Below are positions 9,459 to 18,351 of a stretch of DNA of 64,000 nt, piece after piece; the stretch's first letter is position 1; every line of letters starts with the position of its first letter. The stretch spans positions 1 to 64,000 of the forward strand of contig JACKOW010000012.1 of assembly GCA_024234055.1 (NCBI GenBank). Reading direction: 5' to 3'. The position numbers and the translations under genes were made by a program. The notes beneath the pieces are model-generated. The model made no database searches. It saw nothing but the letters and a program-made list of their open reading frames with translations, and was not told the DNA's origin. Origin of the DNA: Rhodanobacteraceae bacterium (GTDB lineage Bacteria > Pseudomonadota > Gammaproteobacteria > Xanthomonadales > SZUA-5).

Positions 9459-10250
9459 ATGAACAAATTGATGGTGGCAGCAGCGGCGCTGCTCTTGGGT
9501 GCGACTGCGATGACCGCGACCGCTGACAATGGTCGTGGCCGGGACGAAGGTCGCGGACCGGGCTCCGAGCAGGGTCGCGGTCATACCCAATCGCAACCCG
9601 CTCAGAAGGACCGTGGCAACTACGGCGGCCGCGGCAACAACGAGGGCCGTCGAGGCGGCGACCACAACGGTGCCGCTCGCGACTATGGTCAAGGCCAGCG
9701 CGACAACCGTGGCAATCGCGGCGGCCATCAATACGGCGGTGGCCAGGCTTATCAGCAAAGCCGCGGCAACCTCGGACTGGCGTCATCGGGTGCGCAGAAC
9801 GAGTGGCGTGGTGACGGTCGTCGCGACAATCACGACCGTCGCGGTAACAACGATCGTCATTACAATGGCCGCTCCGGGTATGGCAATGACTACGATCGCC
9901 ATGGTCGCGGCAATGGCTGGAATTCCGGCTACCGCCAGGGCTATCGCAACGATCACCACTCGCGATGGAACAACGATTGGCGGCGCGGCTGGAACCACGG
10001 CTGGTCAGGTCACCGCTACCGCGCACCTTCGCGCTACTACTATCCACGCGGTTACGGCTATCGCAGCTGGTACATCGGCTATCGCCTGCCGGCGCCCTTC
10101 TACAGCTCCTACTACTACGTCGACTACCGGCCCTACGGCATTGCACCACCGCCCTACGGTTGCCGCTGGGTGCGCATCGACGGTGATCTGGTTCTGGTCG
10201 AACTGGCGACCGGCGTCATCGTCGACCTGCTGACCGGCTTCTATTACTGA
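9459..10250 (+). CDS. RcnB-family periplasmic protein with long Gly/Arg/Asn-rich region
   Basis: A 263-residue exported protein. Residues 1-22 are a Sec signal peptide (MNKLMVAAAALLLGATAM, then ATA). Residues about 25-190 are a low-complexity stretch dominated by Gly, Arg, Asn, His and Asp (GRGNN, DRRGNNDRH, NDHHSRWNND). The last 65 residues form the RcnB domain: YYYVDYRPYGIAPPPYGCRW, then VRIDGDLVLVELATG and VIVDLLTGFYY. RcnB acts in nickel/cobalt homeostasis in Escherichia coli, but most family members with Arg/Gly-rich linkers are uncharacterised. AGGAGACC precedes the ATG as ribosome binding site, and a strong terminator follows. A metal- or polyanion-binding role is inferred from composition. 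Confidence 0.85.
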   Translation: MNKLMVAAAALLLGATAMTATADNGRGRDEGRGPGSEQGRGHTQSQPAQKDRGNYGGRGNNEGRRGGDHNGAARDYGQGQRDNRGNRGGHQYGGGQAYQQSRGNLGLASSGAQNEWRGDGRRDNHDRRGNNDRHYNGRSGYGNDYDRHGRGNGWNSGYRQGYRNDHHSRWNNDWRRGWNHGWSGHRYRAPSRYYYPRGYGYRSWYIGYRLPAPFYSSYYYVDYRPYGIAPPPYGCRWVRIDGDLVLVELATGVIVDLLTGFYY

Positions 10251-10256
10251 GCCGAG

Positions 10257-10292
10257 CCCAGGTCCGGCACCCATGCGGTGCCGGACCTTGGG
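10257..10292 (+). terminator. Rho-independent-like terminator after rcnB-like gene
   Basis: Stem of about 15 bp, CCCAGGTCCGGCACC / GGTGCCGGACCTTGGG, with loop CATGC, starting 7 nt after the stop codon and followed by TCTCC. The stem is very stable but the T-tract is short. Confidence 0.75.
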
Positions 10293-10385
10293 TCTCCCGG
10301 AACCCATTTCCCAAGGCGTTGACGCGTCACCGCGAGCCACCTTGGGTCGTCCGACAGTACTCATGGGCCCTGAACCCGGCCCCTG

Positions 10386-10462
10386 GGGGAGCGGCTTCAG
10401 CCGCAATGCCTGGCCCCGAGCACCCACGAGCGTCGATCGCGGACAAAGTCCGCTCCCACAGC
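10386..10462. repeat. REP pair (BIME-like)
   Basis: Inverted pair of REP-type palindromes: GGGGAGCGGCTTCAGCCGCA at 10386 and its diverged complement CGCGGACAAAGTCCGCTCCC near 10438-10457. This GGGAGCGG...CCGC type is widespread in Pseudomonas and Xanthomonas relatives and differs from the GTTGGGC type beside the RAYT. It occupies the gap between two convergent genes; the rest of 10293-10553 shows no gene. Confidence 0.7.
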
Positions 10463-10553
10463 TCGGCCCGGGGCCGCGTCTTGGCGAACCGGGCCTGCGC
10501 AGACAAATCAAGAAACTTGCGACACGGGCTCATGGAGCGACACCCACCCGCAT

Positions 10554-12215
10554 TCACTCTGCCTTGCGCGTGAACTCGATCACGGCACCGCCCTGCTTCA
10601 GCGTCAGTGACGGCGCCGGGTCACCGGCGGCGAATTCCAGGGTGGCGTCGACGACCGTCAGGAAGAACTGATCGGGACTTGCGGCAAGCAGATCGAAAGC
10701 CGGTTGGCCGCTGAGCTGCACCTTGAGCTGGTCGTTGTCGACGAATACGGTCATGGTACCCGGGCCTGCCAGATAGGCCCCGAGTACCCGCTGCAGCTGG
10801 GCGGCGTCCAGATCGATATGGGCGCGCTCGGAGGGCAAGGGCTCATCGGTGCGCTCGGCAAACTGACCCTCGCCTTCGCCGTTCTGGAACAGCCGCATGC
10901 CGCTGATCTGGTTGTCATCATCCCGCTCGATGGTGAGCCGGGTCAGACCATCGTCAAACAGGAACACATCGGCTTCGATCGGGGTCAGTTTCAGCTGCTG
11001 GCCACCGCTGCGTTGGGAGGTCAGCGCGCCATCGACCAGGCGCAGCGTGCGCGTGTTCTGCTCGTCGATGCGATAGACGCCCTCATAACGTGCCAGTACC
11101 TCGGGTTCGACAGCGATCGCTTTGGCCTCCGGATAGGGATCGCCCAGCGCGAAGGCAGCGAGCGTGACCGCGAGGGTGGCGACGTCCGGACCGTCGTCCG
11201 AATTCTGCAATATGACGACACTGATCTGGTCCTTGGGCAGATACAGCAGATGACTGGAGAAACCGTGGATGCCACCACCGTGAGAGAGCTGCGCACGACC
11301 GCGCACGGTGCCGGGCCCGATACCGAATCCGTAGCCAGCGTCCTTGGCAGCACCGGTCGGCGTGATCATCTGTTCATAGCTCTCAGGCTTCAGCAACTGA
11401 CCGCCGTGCAGGGCGCGATTCCAGTGGAACAGATCATCGACGGTGGACACCAGCGCCCCGGCGGCGTGGGGCTGGGTCATGCTGAGATAGGCAGCGGGAA
11501 TGACCTTGCCGCCCTTGCTGCCGTAGCCGCTGGCCATGCCGGCGATCAAGACATCATCGGCGCCGAGACGGGTGTGGTTGAGGCCAGCCGGCGCCAGCAC
11601 CAGCTGCTGGATGGCGGCGTCCCAGGATTCCCCCGTGACCGCCTCGATGACGGCACCGACCAGCACATAACCCGAATTGTTGTAGGCCCAGGCCGAGCCG
11701 GGCGCGAAATCCACCGGCAGGTTCTTGAAGGTATCGATCAGCGCCGAAGTGCTGAGATCCATGCGGATCGGCCCCGCCATCACGCCAGGAATGCCGGTGT
11801 AACTCTTGACCCCGGAGGTGTGATTGAGCAGCTGCAGTACCGTGATCTTGTCACCGTTCGGATAATCCGGCAGGAACTTGCTCAAGGGATCATTCAGGCT
11901 GAGCTTGCCCTGATCGATCAGCTTCATCACCGTGGCTGCAGCGAACTGCTTGGTCACCGAGCCAATGCGGAACACCTGCTCGGGCGCCAGCGGCACCCCC
12001 AGTTCGACATTGGCCAGTCCGCGGGCACCGCGGTACAGCACCTCGTCGCCGCGGGCGACCAGCACCACCGCTCCCGGGCCGTCGGACAGATAACTCTGTT
12101 CAAGCAGAGTGTCCGCGTAGTCCTTCAGCGCGAGCACGTCCGGTGTTTTCGCGGCCGAGGCCGAGAAAGCGTTCATCAGCAAAGCGCCCGCGGCCGCCCA
12201 GAGGGTCATACGCAT
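10554..12215 (-). CDS. Exported serine hydrolase, beta-lactamase class C / PBP4*-like
   Basis: A 553-residue exported penicillin-recognising serine hydrolase. The start at 12215 (MRMTLWAAAGALLMNAF) gives a signal peptide ending near SASA. The catalytic SxxK motif is IGSVTKQFAAA near residue 85, the YxN motif is AYNNSGYVLVG near residue 170, and the third motif is LSHGGGIHGF near residue 310. The remaining roughly 200 residues form a beta-rich C-terminal region seen in many class C-like esterases, peptidases and DD-peptidases. The family covers beta-lactamases, D-amino peptidases and esterases, and the motifs alone do not settle the substrate. The hydrolysis site would be the periplasm. There is no neighbouring ampR regulator, which argues against an inducible AmpC. 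Confidence 0.87.
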   Translation of the reverse strand: MRMTLWAAAGALLMNAFSASAAKTPDVLALKDYADTLLEQSYLSDGPGAVVLVARGDEVLYRGARGLANVELGVPLAPEQVFRIGSVTKQFAAATVMKLIDQGKLSLNDPLSKFLPDYPNGDKITVLQLLNHTSGVKSYTGIPGVMAGPIRMDLSTSALIDTFKNLPVDFAPGSAWAYNNSGYVLVGAVIEAVTGESWDAAIQQLVLAPAGLNHTRLGADDVLIAGMASGYGSKGGKVIPAAYLSMTQPHAAGALVSTVDDLFHWNRALHGGQLLKPESYEQMITPTGAAKDAGYGFGIGPGTVRGRAQLSHGGGIHGFSSHLLYLPKDQISVVILQNSDDGPDVATLAVTLAAFALGDPYPEAKAIAVEPEVLARYEGVYRIDEQNTRTLRLVDGALTSQRSGGQQLKLTPIEADVFLFDDGLTRLTIERDDDNQISGMRLFQNGEGEGQFAERTDEPLPSERAHIDLDAAQLQRVLGAYLAGPGTMTVFVDNDQLKVQLSGQPAFDLLAASPDQFFLTVVDATLEFAAGDPAPSLTLKQGGAVIEFTRKAE

Positions 12216-12317
12216 CAATGCATCTCCCTTATTGGTCAAGACCAAAGGTTGGAAGCCTTCAGCCCGCACGTCCTTTTCACACTAGGGCACCATGTCCGGG
12301 CGTGACAGGTCCGAAGG

Positions 12318-12725
12318 TCATGGACGCTTGAGCGGCGACTTCAGCCAGGTCCGCAGTGCCCGCTCATCAAATCCGTTGATCCGGGTGCTGCCAACCAGCA
12401 CGGTAGGGACGACCTTGACGCCCAGCTGGTCGGCTATCACCCGAGCGTGTTCGGACTGATCGACGGTCAACTCGGAAAAGGGAATACCATTGGCCTGCAG
12501 CCAGCGCCGGGCGCTGGTGCAGGCGGGGCAAGTACTGTTGGCAATCAATACCGGCGTGTACGAGGCCGGCAGGTCGATGGACGCCGGATCAAAGTCCTGA
12601 ACCAGCGGCGGGATCTGCGACTGCTGCCAGCGCTGTCCAGCCCAGCTGCCAAGCGACACTGCCAGGCTGACGAGGGCCAACGAGAAGAAGACGTCCCGCA
12701 GGGAACGTCGCAACGGAATGTTCAT
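12318..12725 (-). CDS. Membrane-anchored glutaredoxin-like protein
   Basis: A 135-residue protein with an uncleaved-looking N-terminal hydrophobic segment (residues about 12-28, VFFSLALVSLAVSLGSWAG) and a glutaredoxin/thioredoxin-fold domain from about residue 58. The redox motif is CPAC (STCPACTSARRWLQ) and the cis-proline loop is VKVVPTVLV, followed by INGFDERAL. This points to dithiol chemistry on the periplasmic side if the anchor is a signal anchor. Downstream members of this group of small genes encode Cys-rich exported proteins, which could be substrates. That link is inference from adjacency only. The ATG at 12725 is the only reasonable start. Confidence 0.78.
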   Translation of the reverse strand: MNIPLRRSLRDVFFSLALVSLAVSLGSWAGQRWQQSQIPPLVQDFDPASIDLPASYTPVLIANSTCPACTSARRWLQANGIPFSELTVDQSEHARVIADQLGVKVVPTVLVGSTRINGFDERALRTWLKSPLKRP

Positions 12726-12770
12726 GGGTTACTCAAAGATTGTGGCCGGTCGGGAGCCAGCCTGCCGAGT

Positions 12771-12798
12771 GCAGCCTTCGGTCGTTGCCGAAGGCTGC
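12771..12798. terminator. Hairpin between small exported-protein genes
   Basis: Perfect 11-bp stem GCAGCCTTCGG / CCGAAGGCTGC around TCGTTG, 46 nt downstream of the Cys-rich gene on the minus strand. There is no T-tract, so termination may be Rho-dependent or it may be a processing hairpin. Confidence 0.45.
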
Positions 12799-12844
12799 CA
12801 TTCACCGACCCGAAATCATCGGGCCCCTCTTGGCTGAGTGCCGA

Positions 12845-13045
12845 TCAATACAGCGGCGGGCAGCCGTTGCGGCGCAGACAGATTTCGTAACGCATGGTGC
12901 ACTGGTCGTTCTGTCCGCCACCACACTCCTGCCAGGCGTTCTGACAGGCCTGACAGGCCGGCGTAGTGGCAAATCCCGAGGTGGCAAAGCCAAAGCCGGC
13001 GGCAGCGGCAATCAGAGCGACGGCGAGTTTGATGCGCAGGTTCAT
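12845..13045 (-). CDS. Small Cys-rich exported protein
   Basis: A 66-residue protein. The start at 13045 is chosen because AGGAGA lies at proper spacing and it yields a clear signal peptide (MNLRIKLAVALIAAAAGFGF); the longer ORF adds an unsupported 64 residues. The mature part of about 40 residues has six cysteines (CQAC, EC, QC, IC and NGC) and ends CPPLY, suggesting three disulfides. I do not recognise the family. Its upstream neighbour is another small exported protein and its downstream neighbour a membrane-tethered glutaredoxin-like protein, so a disulfide-dependent periplasmic role is plausible but unproven. Confidence 0.7.
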   Translation of the reverse strand: MNLRIKLAVALIAAAAGFGFATSGFATTPACQACQNAWQECGGGQNDQCTMRYEICLRRNGCPPLY

Positions 13046-13181
13046 GAAGGTGTCTCCTGAATCATGGGGAAAGTAGGCGAGTCGGGGTTCCGACCCGAAG
13101 GGCGCGCCGGTCATGTTGACGTTGTGCGCGCCCCGCAGACCTACTCGCCATCCCCCGAAAAACTCGATCACGGAAACTGAG

Positions 13182-13652
13182 TTACTGATTGGCTTCGCAG
13201 AGGAAGCGCTCACTGGTGGCTGTGCTTGAGAGTCCACTGGGTGCGATGACGGTCACGGCTACCTGGGCCAAGCGCCCCACACGGCAGCTGCCGAGCAACA
13301 GCGGGTTGTACTGGCCGCCCGAACTGGCATCGGTCACGCCGCTCAGCACCTTCCAGACATAGCGGTAAGCAATCCCGTCGGATTGCGGCCACGCCTCGCA
13401 CGCAGCATTGCCAGAGCCACTGGAACAGAGAATTTGCGCGACTGGCAGGCTCGTCTCGTAGACGCAGGTTGTCTTGTGAGAAGGATCACCTCTGGGACAA
13501 TCTAGCTGGTAACCAATCACCTGACCAGGTATGGGACAGGACAAGGTGTCTCGCAGGTCGCAGGTCGGCGGTGATTCGCCGGCAGCTTGCGCCTCGGGCA
13601 AGCACAGCACCGCGGTCGTTGCCAACAGCAGACTGGATATCGACTTCAACAT
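13182..13652 (-). CDS. Exported protein of unknown function
   Basis: A 156-residue protein starting at 13652 with a signal peptide (MLKSISSLLLATTAVLCLP, cleavage after AQA). The mature protein has spaced cysteines (TCDLRD, LSCPIPG, LDCPRGD, TCVYET, LCSSG, ACEAW, SCRVG, FLCEANQ) and a C-terminal beta-rich segment (VAVTVIAPSGLSSTATSERF) resembling an Ig-like edge. No family is recognised. The longer ORF begins inside the downstream end of the kinase gene and is unlikely. It is transcribed in the same direction as the kinase gene, 70 bp beyond it, and could be in the same operon. Confidence 0.65.
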   Translation of the reverse strand: MLKSISSLLLATTAVLCLPEAQAAGESPPTCDLRDTLSCPIPGQVIGYQLDCPRGDPSHKTTCVYETSLPVAQILCSSGSGNAACEAWPQSDGIAYRYVWKVLSGVTDASSGGQYNPLLLGSCRVGRLAQVAVTVIAPSGLSSTATSERFLCEANQ

Positions 13653-13722
13653 GAGTGCACTCACTTGGTCAGGGGAACACAAAGTACTCGAACGGTCACT
13701 CGCCTTCTTGCGAAAAACTCGA

Positions 13723-16239
13723 TCATCGGGCTTGAGCCGGCAGGTTCGCGGCGCGCTGAATCCAGTCCTTGGCACGGGCACAGGCGGAATTAGCCGCGTT
13801 GCCACAGCCGGTCTCTTTGGATAGCTGATCCAGCGTCAGCAGATATCGGCCGCGGTTGTCGTCACTGGCGCGCTCAAGGCCTGCCCAGCCGTCCGCTGGA
13901 GTAAGCAGTTCGAAAGCTTCACCCTGACGACCGCGTTCCTGCAGGAACCGCCCGAGATACAGGCGCACATAGGTGGCCATTTCGCTTTGCTTGCCCGATC
14001 GCTGCTCGGTCAATGCCAGTACTTCCCGGTAGAGCGCTTCGGCCTCCGCATCGTGCTGGCCGCTGGCCTGCAAGGCATAGGCGAGATTGAATTGCACCCG
14101 GCGGGTGTTGCTGTGATCCAGTCCCTGCGCCCTCTGGGTGGCCGTCAGCGCCTGCCGGTAGGCCCGGAGGGATTCCTCGGCCCGACCGCTGACTTCCAGA
14201 GTGCGCCCGAAGGCATTGTAGGCCAGGGCGGCCTCGGCGGTATCCGCGCCAAAAACGTGGACAATCTGGTCCACCACGCTGGCGGCTTCAGCGGCCGCTT
14301 CGTCAGTGCGATTGAGCGCGCGCAGGGCAGAGACGCGTCGCATGCGCGTGCGCAACACCTGAGGGTGACTATCGCCGAGACGCTGTTTTTGCCATGTCAG
14401 CGTCTCTTCGAGCGTTGCCAGTACCGCCGCCTTGTCGCCGGCGAGACCCAAACCCTCGGCCAATGACAACCGCACAGTGGTAGCGAGTTCGTCGTCCGCA
14501 GATCGATCGGCGACACGTTCCATCACCGTCCGCAGCATCTGCAGCCCGCGATCGAACTCCTCGCGGATACACCAGAGCCGACCCTGCAGCACCTGCCATT
14601 CGAGGCTGGAATCACCCGGACTCAGGGATCTGGATGCGTCCAGCGCCTGTTGCGCCTGATTCAACCGATCAGCATTGATCAGCGCCCGCGCCCTCAATGC
14701 CAGCAGATGGGCCTGCGCGCCGGCTTCCCAGCCAGCCCGCACCGCCGCTTGGCGGGCGCGATCGAGCAGGCTCGCTGCCTGATCGGACTGTCCCAACGAC
14801 AAGTCCACCTCGGCAATGGATTGCGCCAGTTTGGCGAACAGCGCCGGTTGATCGGCATCGATCCGGTCCAGTCGCTTGCGCGCCGATTCGAGAATCTGCC
14901 GAGCACTGATGTCAGCACCCGAGGCTCGGATCGGATCCGCTTCGGCAAAGGCGTCGCGCATAATGTCCAGCGTCTGTTGCGACACATCACGCTCTTGGCG
15001 CAAAGCCAGGTTCTGCTGCCACAGCATCAATGCGGCGAGGCTGAGCGCGAAGACCGAAGCGCTGGCGATGGAAACTGCCCAACGATGGCGGGCGACAAAT
15101 TTGCGCAAGCGATACCAACTATGGCCGCGTCGCGCCGCCACCGGAAGGCCCTCGAGATAACGCCCCAGATCTTCGTCCAGCTGATCGACCGATCCGTAGC
15201 GTTCCAGCGGTGACTTGCGCAGACAGCGCAAGACGATGCCGTCGAGATCTCCGCGCAAGGCACGCCGACGGGCACGACCGTCGGCCATGCCCGCCTCGAT
15301 GCGGCTGCTGGGTGCCTGCGGCGGTGTCGCCTCGAGCAGCACCTCGATCTGGCCCAGGCTGAGGCCGGTGAAATCAAAGGGCCGCACCCCGGTGAGCAAC
15401 TCGTAAAGCAGCACGCCGAGCGCGTAGACATCGCAGCCCACATGCACGCGCTGGCCGCGGAACTGCTCGGGTGCGGCGTAGCCGGGCGAGAAGAACAGCC
15501 GCCCGGTGCTGGTCTGTGCCGCCCAATTGGCCGCCGTGACCGGACTCAGACTCTTGGCGATGCCAAAATCGAGCAGCTTGGGCAGTCCGTCGCCGGTGAC
15601 GAGAATGTTCCCGGGTTTGAGATCACGGTGCACGATCAGGTGCCGGTGCGCATGCGAGACCGCCCGGCAAACCTGTCGCATCAGGCGTACGCGTGTGCGC
15701 AGGTCCAGGTTCTGCTGGGCACAGTAGTCGGTGATGGGTACACCTGCCACAAATTCCATGACGAAATAGGGTGTGCCGTCATTCAGCTCAGCCGCATCCA
15801 GCAGGCGCGCGATATAGGGATGATCGAGCGTTGCCAGCGTCTGCCGCTCCAGCTCGAAGCGCCGCAGCACATCGGCATCAAGGTACTCGCGCCGCACCAC
15901 CTTGATGGCAACCTGCTGTTTTACCGGGCCATCCACGCGTTCGCCGCGGTAGACCACGCCCATGCCGCCCTGTCCGATTGGCTCACACAACTGAAAAGCG
16001 CCCAGTCGCTGGCCCGGCTGCAGCCGGCCATCGCTGCGCGCGGCAGCCATGGCAATTGCTTCGGCGCCGACCTGCTGCACCGTGGTATGCGCCAAACGCT
16101 GGTCGACCGCCAGCAGGCTGCGCAACTGTTCGCGCAGGGCCGGGTCGTCCGCGCACTCGTGGTCAAGAAAGGCCTTGCGCGCCGCACGGTCAAGGTCGAC
16201 GGCACTGTCAAACAGCTGCTGCAGGCGACTGGTTTGCAT
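13723..16239 (-). CDS. Transmembrane Ser/Thr protein kinase with TPR sensor region (pair 1)
   Basis: An 838-residue PknB-type kinase. Residues 1-75 are the Asp/Arg/Leu-rich N-terminal segment usual for kinases paired with this sigma family. The kinase domain covers about 80-360: glycine loop GQGGMGVVYRG, lysine in VAIKVV, catalytic loop HRDLKPGNIL, and DFGIAKSL. One transmembrane helix (WAVSIASASVFALSLAALML) follows near residue 395. The remainder consists of TPR-like helical repeats (for example ALAYNAFGRTLEVSGRAEES) that would be periplasmic. All catalytic residues are present. Its start lies 9 bp after the stop of the sigma factor gene, so the two are co-transcribed, and the kinase probably modulates the sigma factor's activity, as proposed for such pairs. 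Confidence 0.92.
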   Translation of the reverse strand: MQTSRLQQLFDSAVDLDRAARKAFLDHECADDPALREQLRSLLAVDQRLAHTTVQQVGAEAIAMAAARSDGRLQPGQRLGAFQLCEPIGQGGMGVVYRGERVDGPVKQQVAIKVVRREYLDADVLRRFELERQTLATLDHPYIARLLDAAELNDGTPYFVMEFVAGVPITDYCAQQNLDLRTRVRLMRQVCRAVSHAHRHLIVHRDLKPGNILVTGDGLPKLLDFGIAKSLSPVTAANWAAQTSTGRLFFSPGYAAPEQFRGQRVHVGCDVYALGVLLYELLTGVRPFDFTGLSLGQIEVLLEATPPQAPSSRIEAGMADGRARRRALRGDLDGIVLRCLRKSPLERYGSVDQLDEDLGRYLEGLPVAARRGHSWYRLRKFVARHRWAVSIASASVFALSLAALMLWQQNLALRQERDVSQQTLDIMRDAFAEADPIRASGADISARQILESARKRLDRIDADQPALFAKLAQSIAEVDLSLGQSDQAASLLDRARQAAVRAGWEAGAQAHLLALRARALINADRLNQAQQALDASRSLSPGDSSLEWQVLQGRLWCIREEFDRGLQMLRTVMERVADRSADDELATTVRLSLAEGLGLAGDKAAVLATLEETLTWQKQRLGDSHPQVLRTRMRRVSALRALNRTDEAAAEAASVVDQIVHVFGADTAEAALAYNAFGRTLEVSGRAEESLRAYRQALTATQRAQGLDHSNTRRVQFNLAYALQASGQHDAEAEALYREVLALTEQRSGKQSEMATYVRLYLGRFLQERGRQGEAFELLTPADGWAGLERASDDNRGRYLLTLDQLSKETGCGNAANSACARAKDWIQRAANLPAQAR

Positions 16240-16248
16240 CAGCGGGAC

Positions 16249-16887
16249 TCAGGGCTCGCTATCGTCCACGCCGAGACGCTGCCCCAGCCAGGCGCGTGCC
16301 AATCGCCATTGTCGACCCACAGTGGCCACCGAACTGCCCATGACCTCGGCGATTTGCTCGGTATTCAATCCGGAAAAGAACTTGAGCTCAACCAGCCGGG
16401 CACCCACCGGGTCGAACTCTGCGAACTCGTTCAAAGCCTGGTCGACACTGATCCAGTCCACCGATTCGTCAATGCCCGGGGCATCACGCTCGTCGATCTC
16501 GTCGAGGGAAACAAAAGGCAGCTTGCCGCCACGCTTGTCACGATGGCGCAAGCGCAAATAGTCCACGACCACGCGTCGGATCACCGTCGCGGCAATGGCG
16601 TAGAAGTGTTCGCGACTCTTCCAGTCCACACTGCGTTGCTGAATCAATCGGGCGTAGGCCTCGTGCGCCAACTCGGTCGCCTGCAGCGTCAAGACTCCGC
16701 CGTTGCGTCGCGCCTGGGCGTGAGCCAGTTCCACCAGCGTCGGGTAAGCCAGGTCCATCAGAGCCTGTTCCACCTCCCGGTCACCCGTCTTCCAGCGATG
16801 CAGCAGGTCGGTGATCAAGGCGGCGTCCGCGCGATCAGAATAGAAGCGGGATTCTAGCGAAGGCCAGGGCACCGGTGTCTGAAGCAT
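16249..16887 (-). CDS. ECF-like RNA polymerase sigma factor, TIGR02999 type (pair 1)
   Basis: A 212-residue sigma factor. Region 2 is visible as LVELAHAQARRN, then LTLQATELAHEAYARL and REHFYAIAATVIRRVVVDYL. The basic RLRHRDKRGGK linker and region 4 (FFSGLNTEQIAEVMGSSVAT, then VGRQWRLARAWL) follow. The ATELAHEAYxRL and RDKRGG signatures are those of the subgroup usually encoded next to Ser/Thr kinases instead of anti-sigma factors. It is the first gene of a two-gene unit with the kinase. Two more members of the same family occur at 56.4 and 62.6 kb. Confidence 0.92.
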   Translation of the reverse strand: MLQTPVPWPSLESRFYSDRADAALITDLLHRWKTGDREVEQALMDLAYPTLVELAHAQARRNGGVLTLQATELAHEAYARLIQQRSVDWKSREHFYAIAATVIRRVVVDYLRLRHRDKRGGKLPFVSLDEIDERDAPGIDESVDWISVDQALNEFAEFDPVGARLVELKFFSGLNTEQIAEVMGSSVATVGRQWRLARAWLGQRLGVDDSEP

Positions 16888-16986
16888 TGCTCAGTTTGCT
16901 CGGACCAATCGAGTGTAGATAAGTCCGGGGATGGAGCAAAGTGCCAGCGAACGGGCCCCGAACCCTGTCCAGGTGAGCGTCGCACA

Positions 16987-18282
16987 TCAACCCCGCCGCA
17001 TCCGAGCCGCTCTCCACAGCTCATTGCGCCAGAACATGGCGAAGGCCGTGAGCATGCCTCGATCGAGTCTTGGTGGCAGTCCGTCGGCCAGTTGATGGAT
17101 GTTCTCGTAGTACCACTGCTGGCCGCCGAGCACGTTGATCACCCGCATCAGCGTGAAACGACTGGTGGGCGAGCGCCAGCCACGCTCGGCCAGATGCAGC
17201 CCGGCCTCGAAAGCGGGCAGGGCGTCGGTCTCACCGGCCAACAATGATCCTGGTGAATCCGGATGGGTGCACACCGGGCGGGCAATGCCGATGAGGTCGC
17301 AAACGCCATCGCTCAGGGCCTGGACCATGCCGGCGCGGGAACGGAAGCCGCCGGTCACCATCAGCGGCATGCGCGCGATCTTGCGGATATCTTCTGCATA
17401 GGACAGAAAATAGGCCTCGCGCAGGCGCGTGCTGGTGCGCACCGGCATCACCGAATCGGGCTTGCCTTCCATGCCGAGCAGGCGCGGTTGCTCGTAGGTG
17501 CCGCCGGAGATCTCCAGCAGATCGATGCCTTCGGGATTGAGCAGTTCGACCACCTTGAGGCAATCGGCGTGGCTGAAGCCGCCCTTGCGGAAATCATCGG
17601 AGTTGAGCTTGACCGAGATCGGGTAGTCGGCACCGACGGCCGTACGCACGGCACGCAGGATCTGGATCAGGAAACGTGCCCGGTTGTCGACACTGCCGCC
17701 GTATTCATCCTCGCGCCGGTTGGTCACCGGCGACAGGAAGGAGCTCAGCAAATAACCATGGGCCGAGTGGATCTGCACGCCGCCGAAACCACAGTCACGG
17801 GCGACCATCGCCACCTTGGCGAAGCGCTGCACCAGTTCGGCGATCTCCTCGCGCGTCAAGGCCACCGGCGTGGCGTAGTTGCCGAGCAGGTCCAGCTGTA
17901 CCGCCGACGGCCCGCGTGGACGACCAGTCACGTAGCGCGGCGACTGCCGCCCGGCGTGCGAGATCTGCATCCACAGGGCATTTCCCGCCACGCTGCCAGC
18001 CTGCGCCCACGCCCGCAGGCGTTCGCGAGCTTCGGCGGACACCGTATGCGGATGGGTGGGATCGATCACCACATTGGCCGGATTCTCCAGCACCGAGTGT
18101 TCGACCATGACATTGCCGGTCAGCGACAGCCCGATCCCGCCCTCACTCCAACGCCGGTACAGATGCGCCAATCGCGGCGTGGCCAGATGATCGCGGTCTG
18201 CCAGACCCTCGGTCATCGCTGCCTTGGCCAGACGGTTTGGCAAGGTAACGCCGCAGGGCAGGGTAAAGGGCTGCTCGATCAT
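16987..18282 (-). CDS. NADH:flavin oxidoreductase, Old Yellow Enzyme family
   Basis: A 431-residue FMN-dependent TIM-barrel reductase. The start at 18282 (MIEQPFTLPCGVTLPNRL) matches the family N-terminus; an upstream TTG-started extension of 23 residues encodes vapC remnant sequence. Active-site and FMN motifs include LPNRLAKAAMTEGLAD, MQISHAGRQSPR, the proton-relay HSAHGYLLSSFLSP, the NRREDEYGGSVDNRARF loop and the phosphate loop MVTGGFRSRAG. OYEs reduce activated alkenes, enones or nitro compounds with NAD(P)H. Length and motifs are full. The physiological substrate is unknown. Its promoter region has been rebuilt over the decayed 3' end of vapC. Confidence 0.9.
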   Translation of the reverse strand: MIEQPFTLPCGVTLPNRLAKAAMTEGLADRDHLATPRLAHLYRRWSEGGIGLSLTGNVMVEHSVLENPANVVIDPTHPHTVSAEARERLRAWAQAGSVAGNALWMQISHAGRQSPRYVTGRPRGPSAVQLDLLGNYATPVALTREEIAELVQRFAKVAMVARDCGFGGVQIHSAHGYLLSSFLSPVTNRREDEYGGSVDNRARFLIQILRAVRTAVGADYPISVKLNSDDFRKGGFSHADCLKVVELLNPEGIDLLEISGGTYEQPRLLGMEGKPDSVMPVRTSTRLREAYFLSYAEDIRKIARMPLMVTGGFRSRAGMVQALSDGVCDLIGIARPVCTHPDSPGSLLAGETDALPAFEAGLHLAERGWRSPTSRFTLMRVINVLGGQQWYYENIHQLADGLPPRLDRGMLTAFAMFWRNELWRAARMRRG

Positions 18283-18351
18283 GGCGCTTGTCGGTGTTTG
18301 TGAGTGATCTGAGTCTACCCGTGCGCTATCGAGGCTCGGCATGTCCGGCAA

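Noticed and set aside
10704..12305. 533-aa plus-strand ORF
   Set aside because: Antisense to the serine hydrolase with complete SxxK, YxN and HGG motifs.
15442..16857. 471-aa plus-strand ORF across kinase and sigma genes
   Set aside because: Antisense to two genes with unmistakable motifs.
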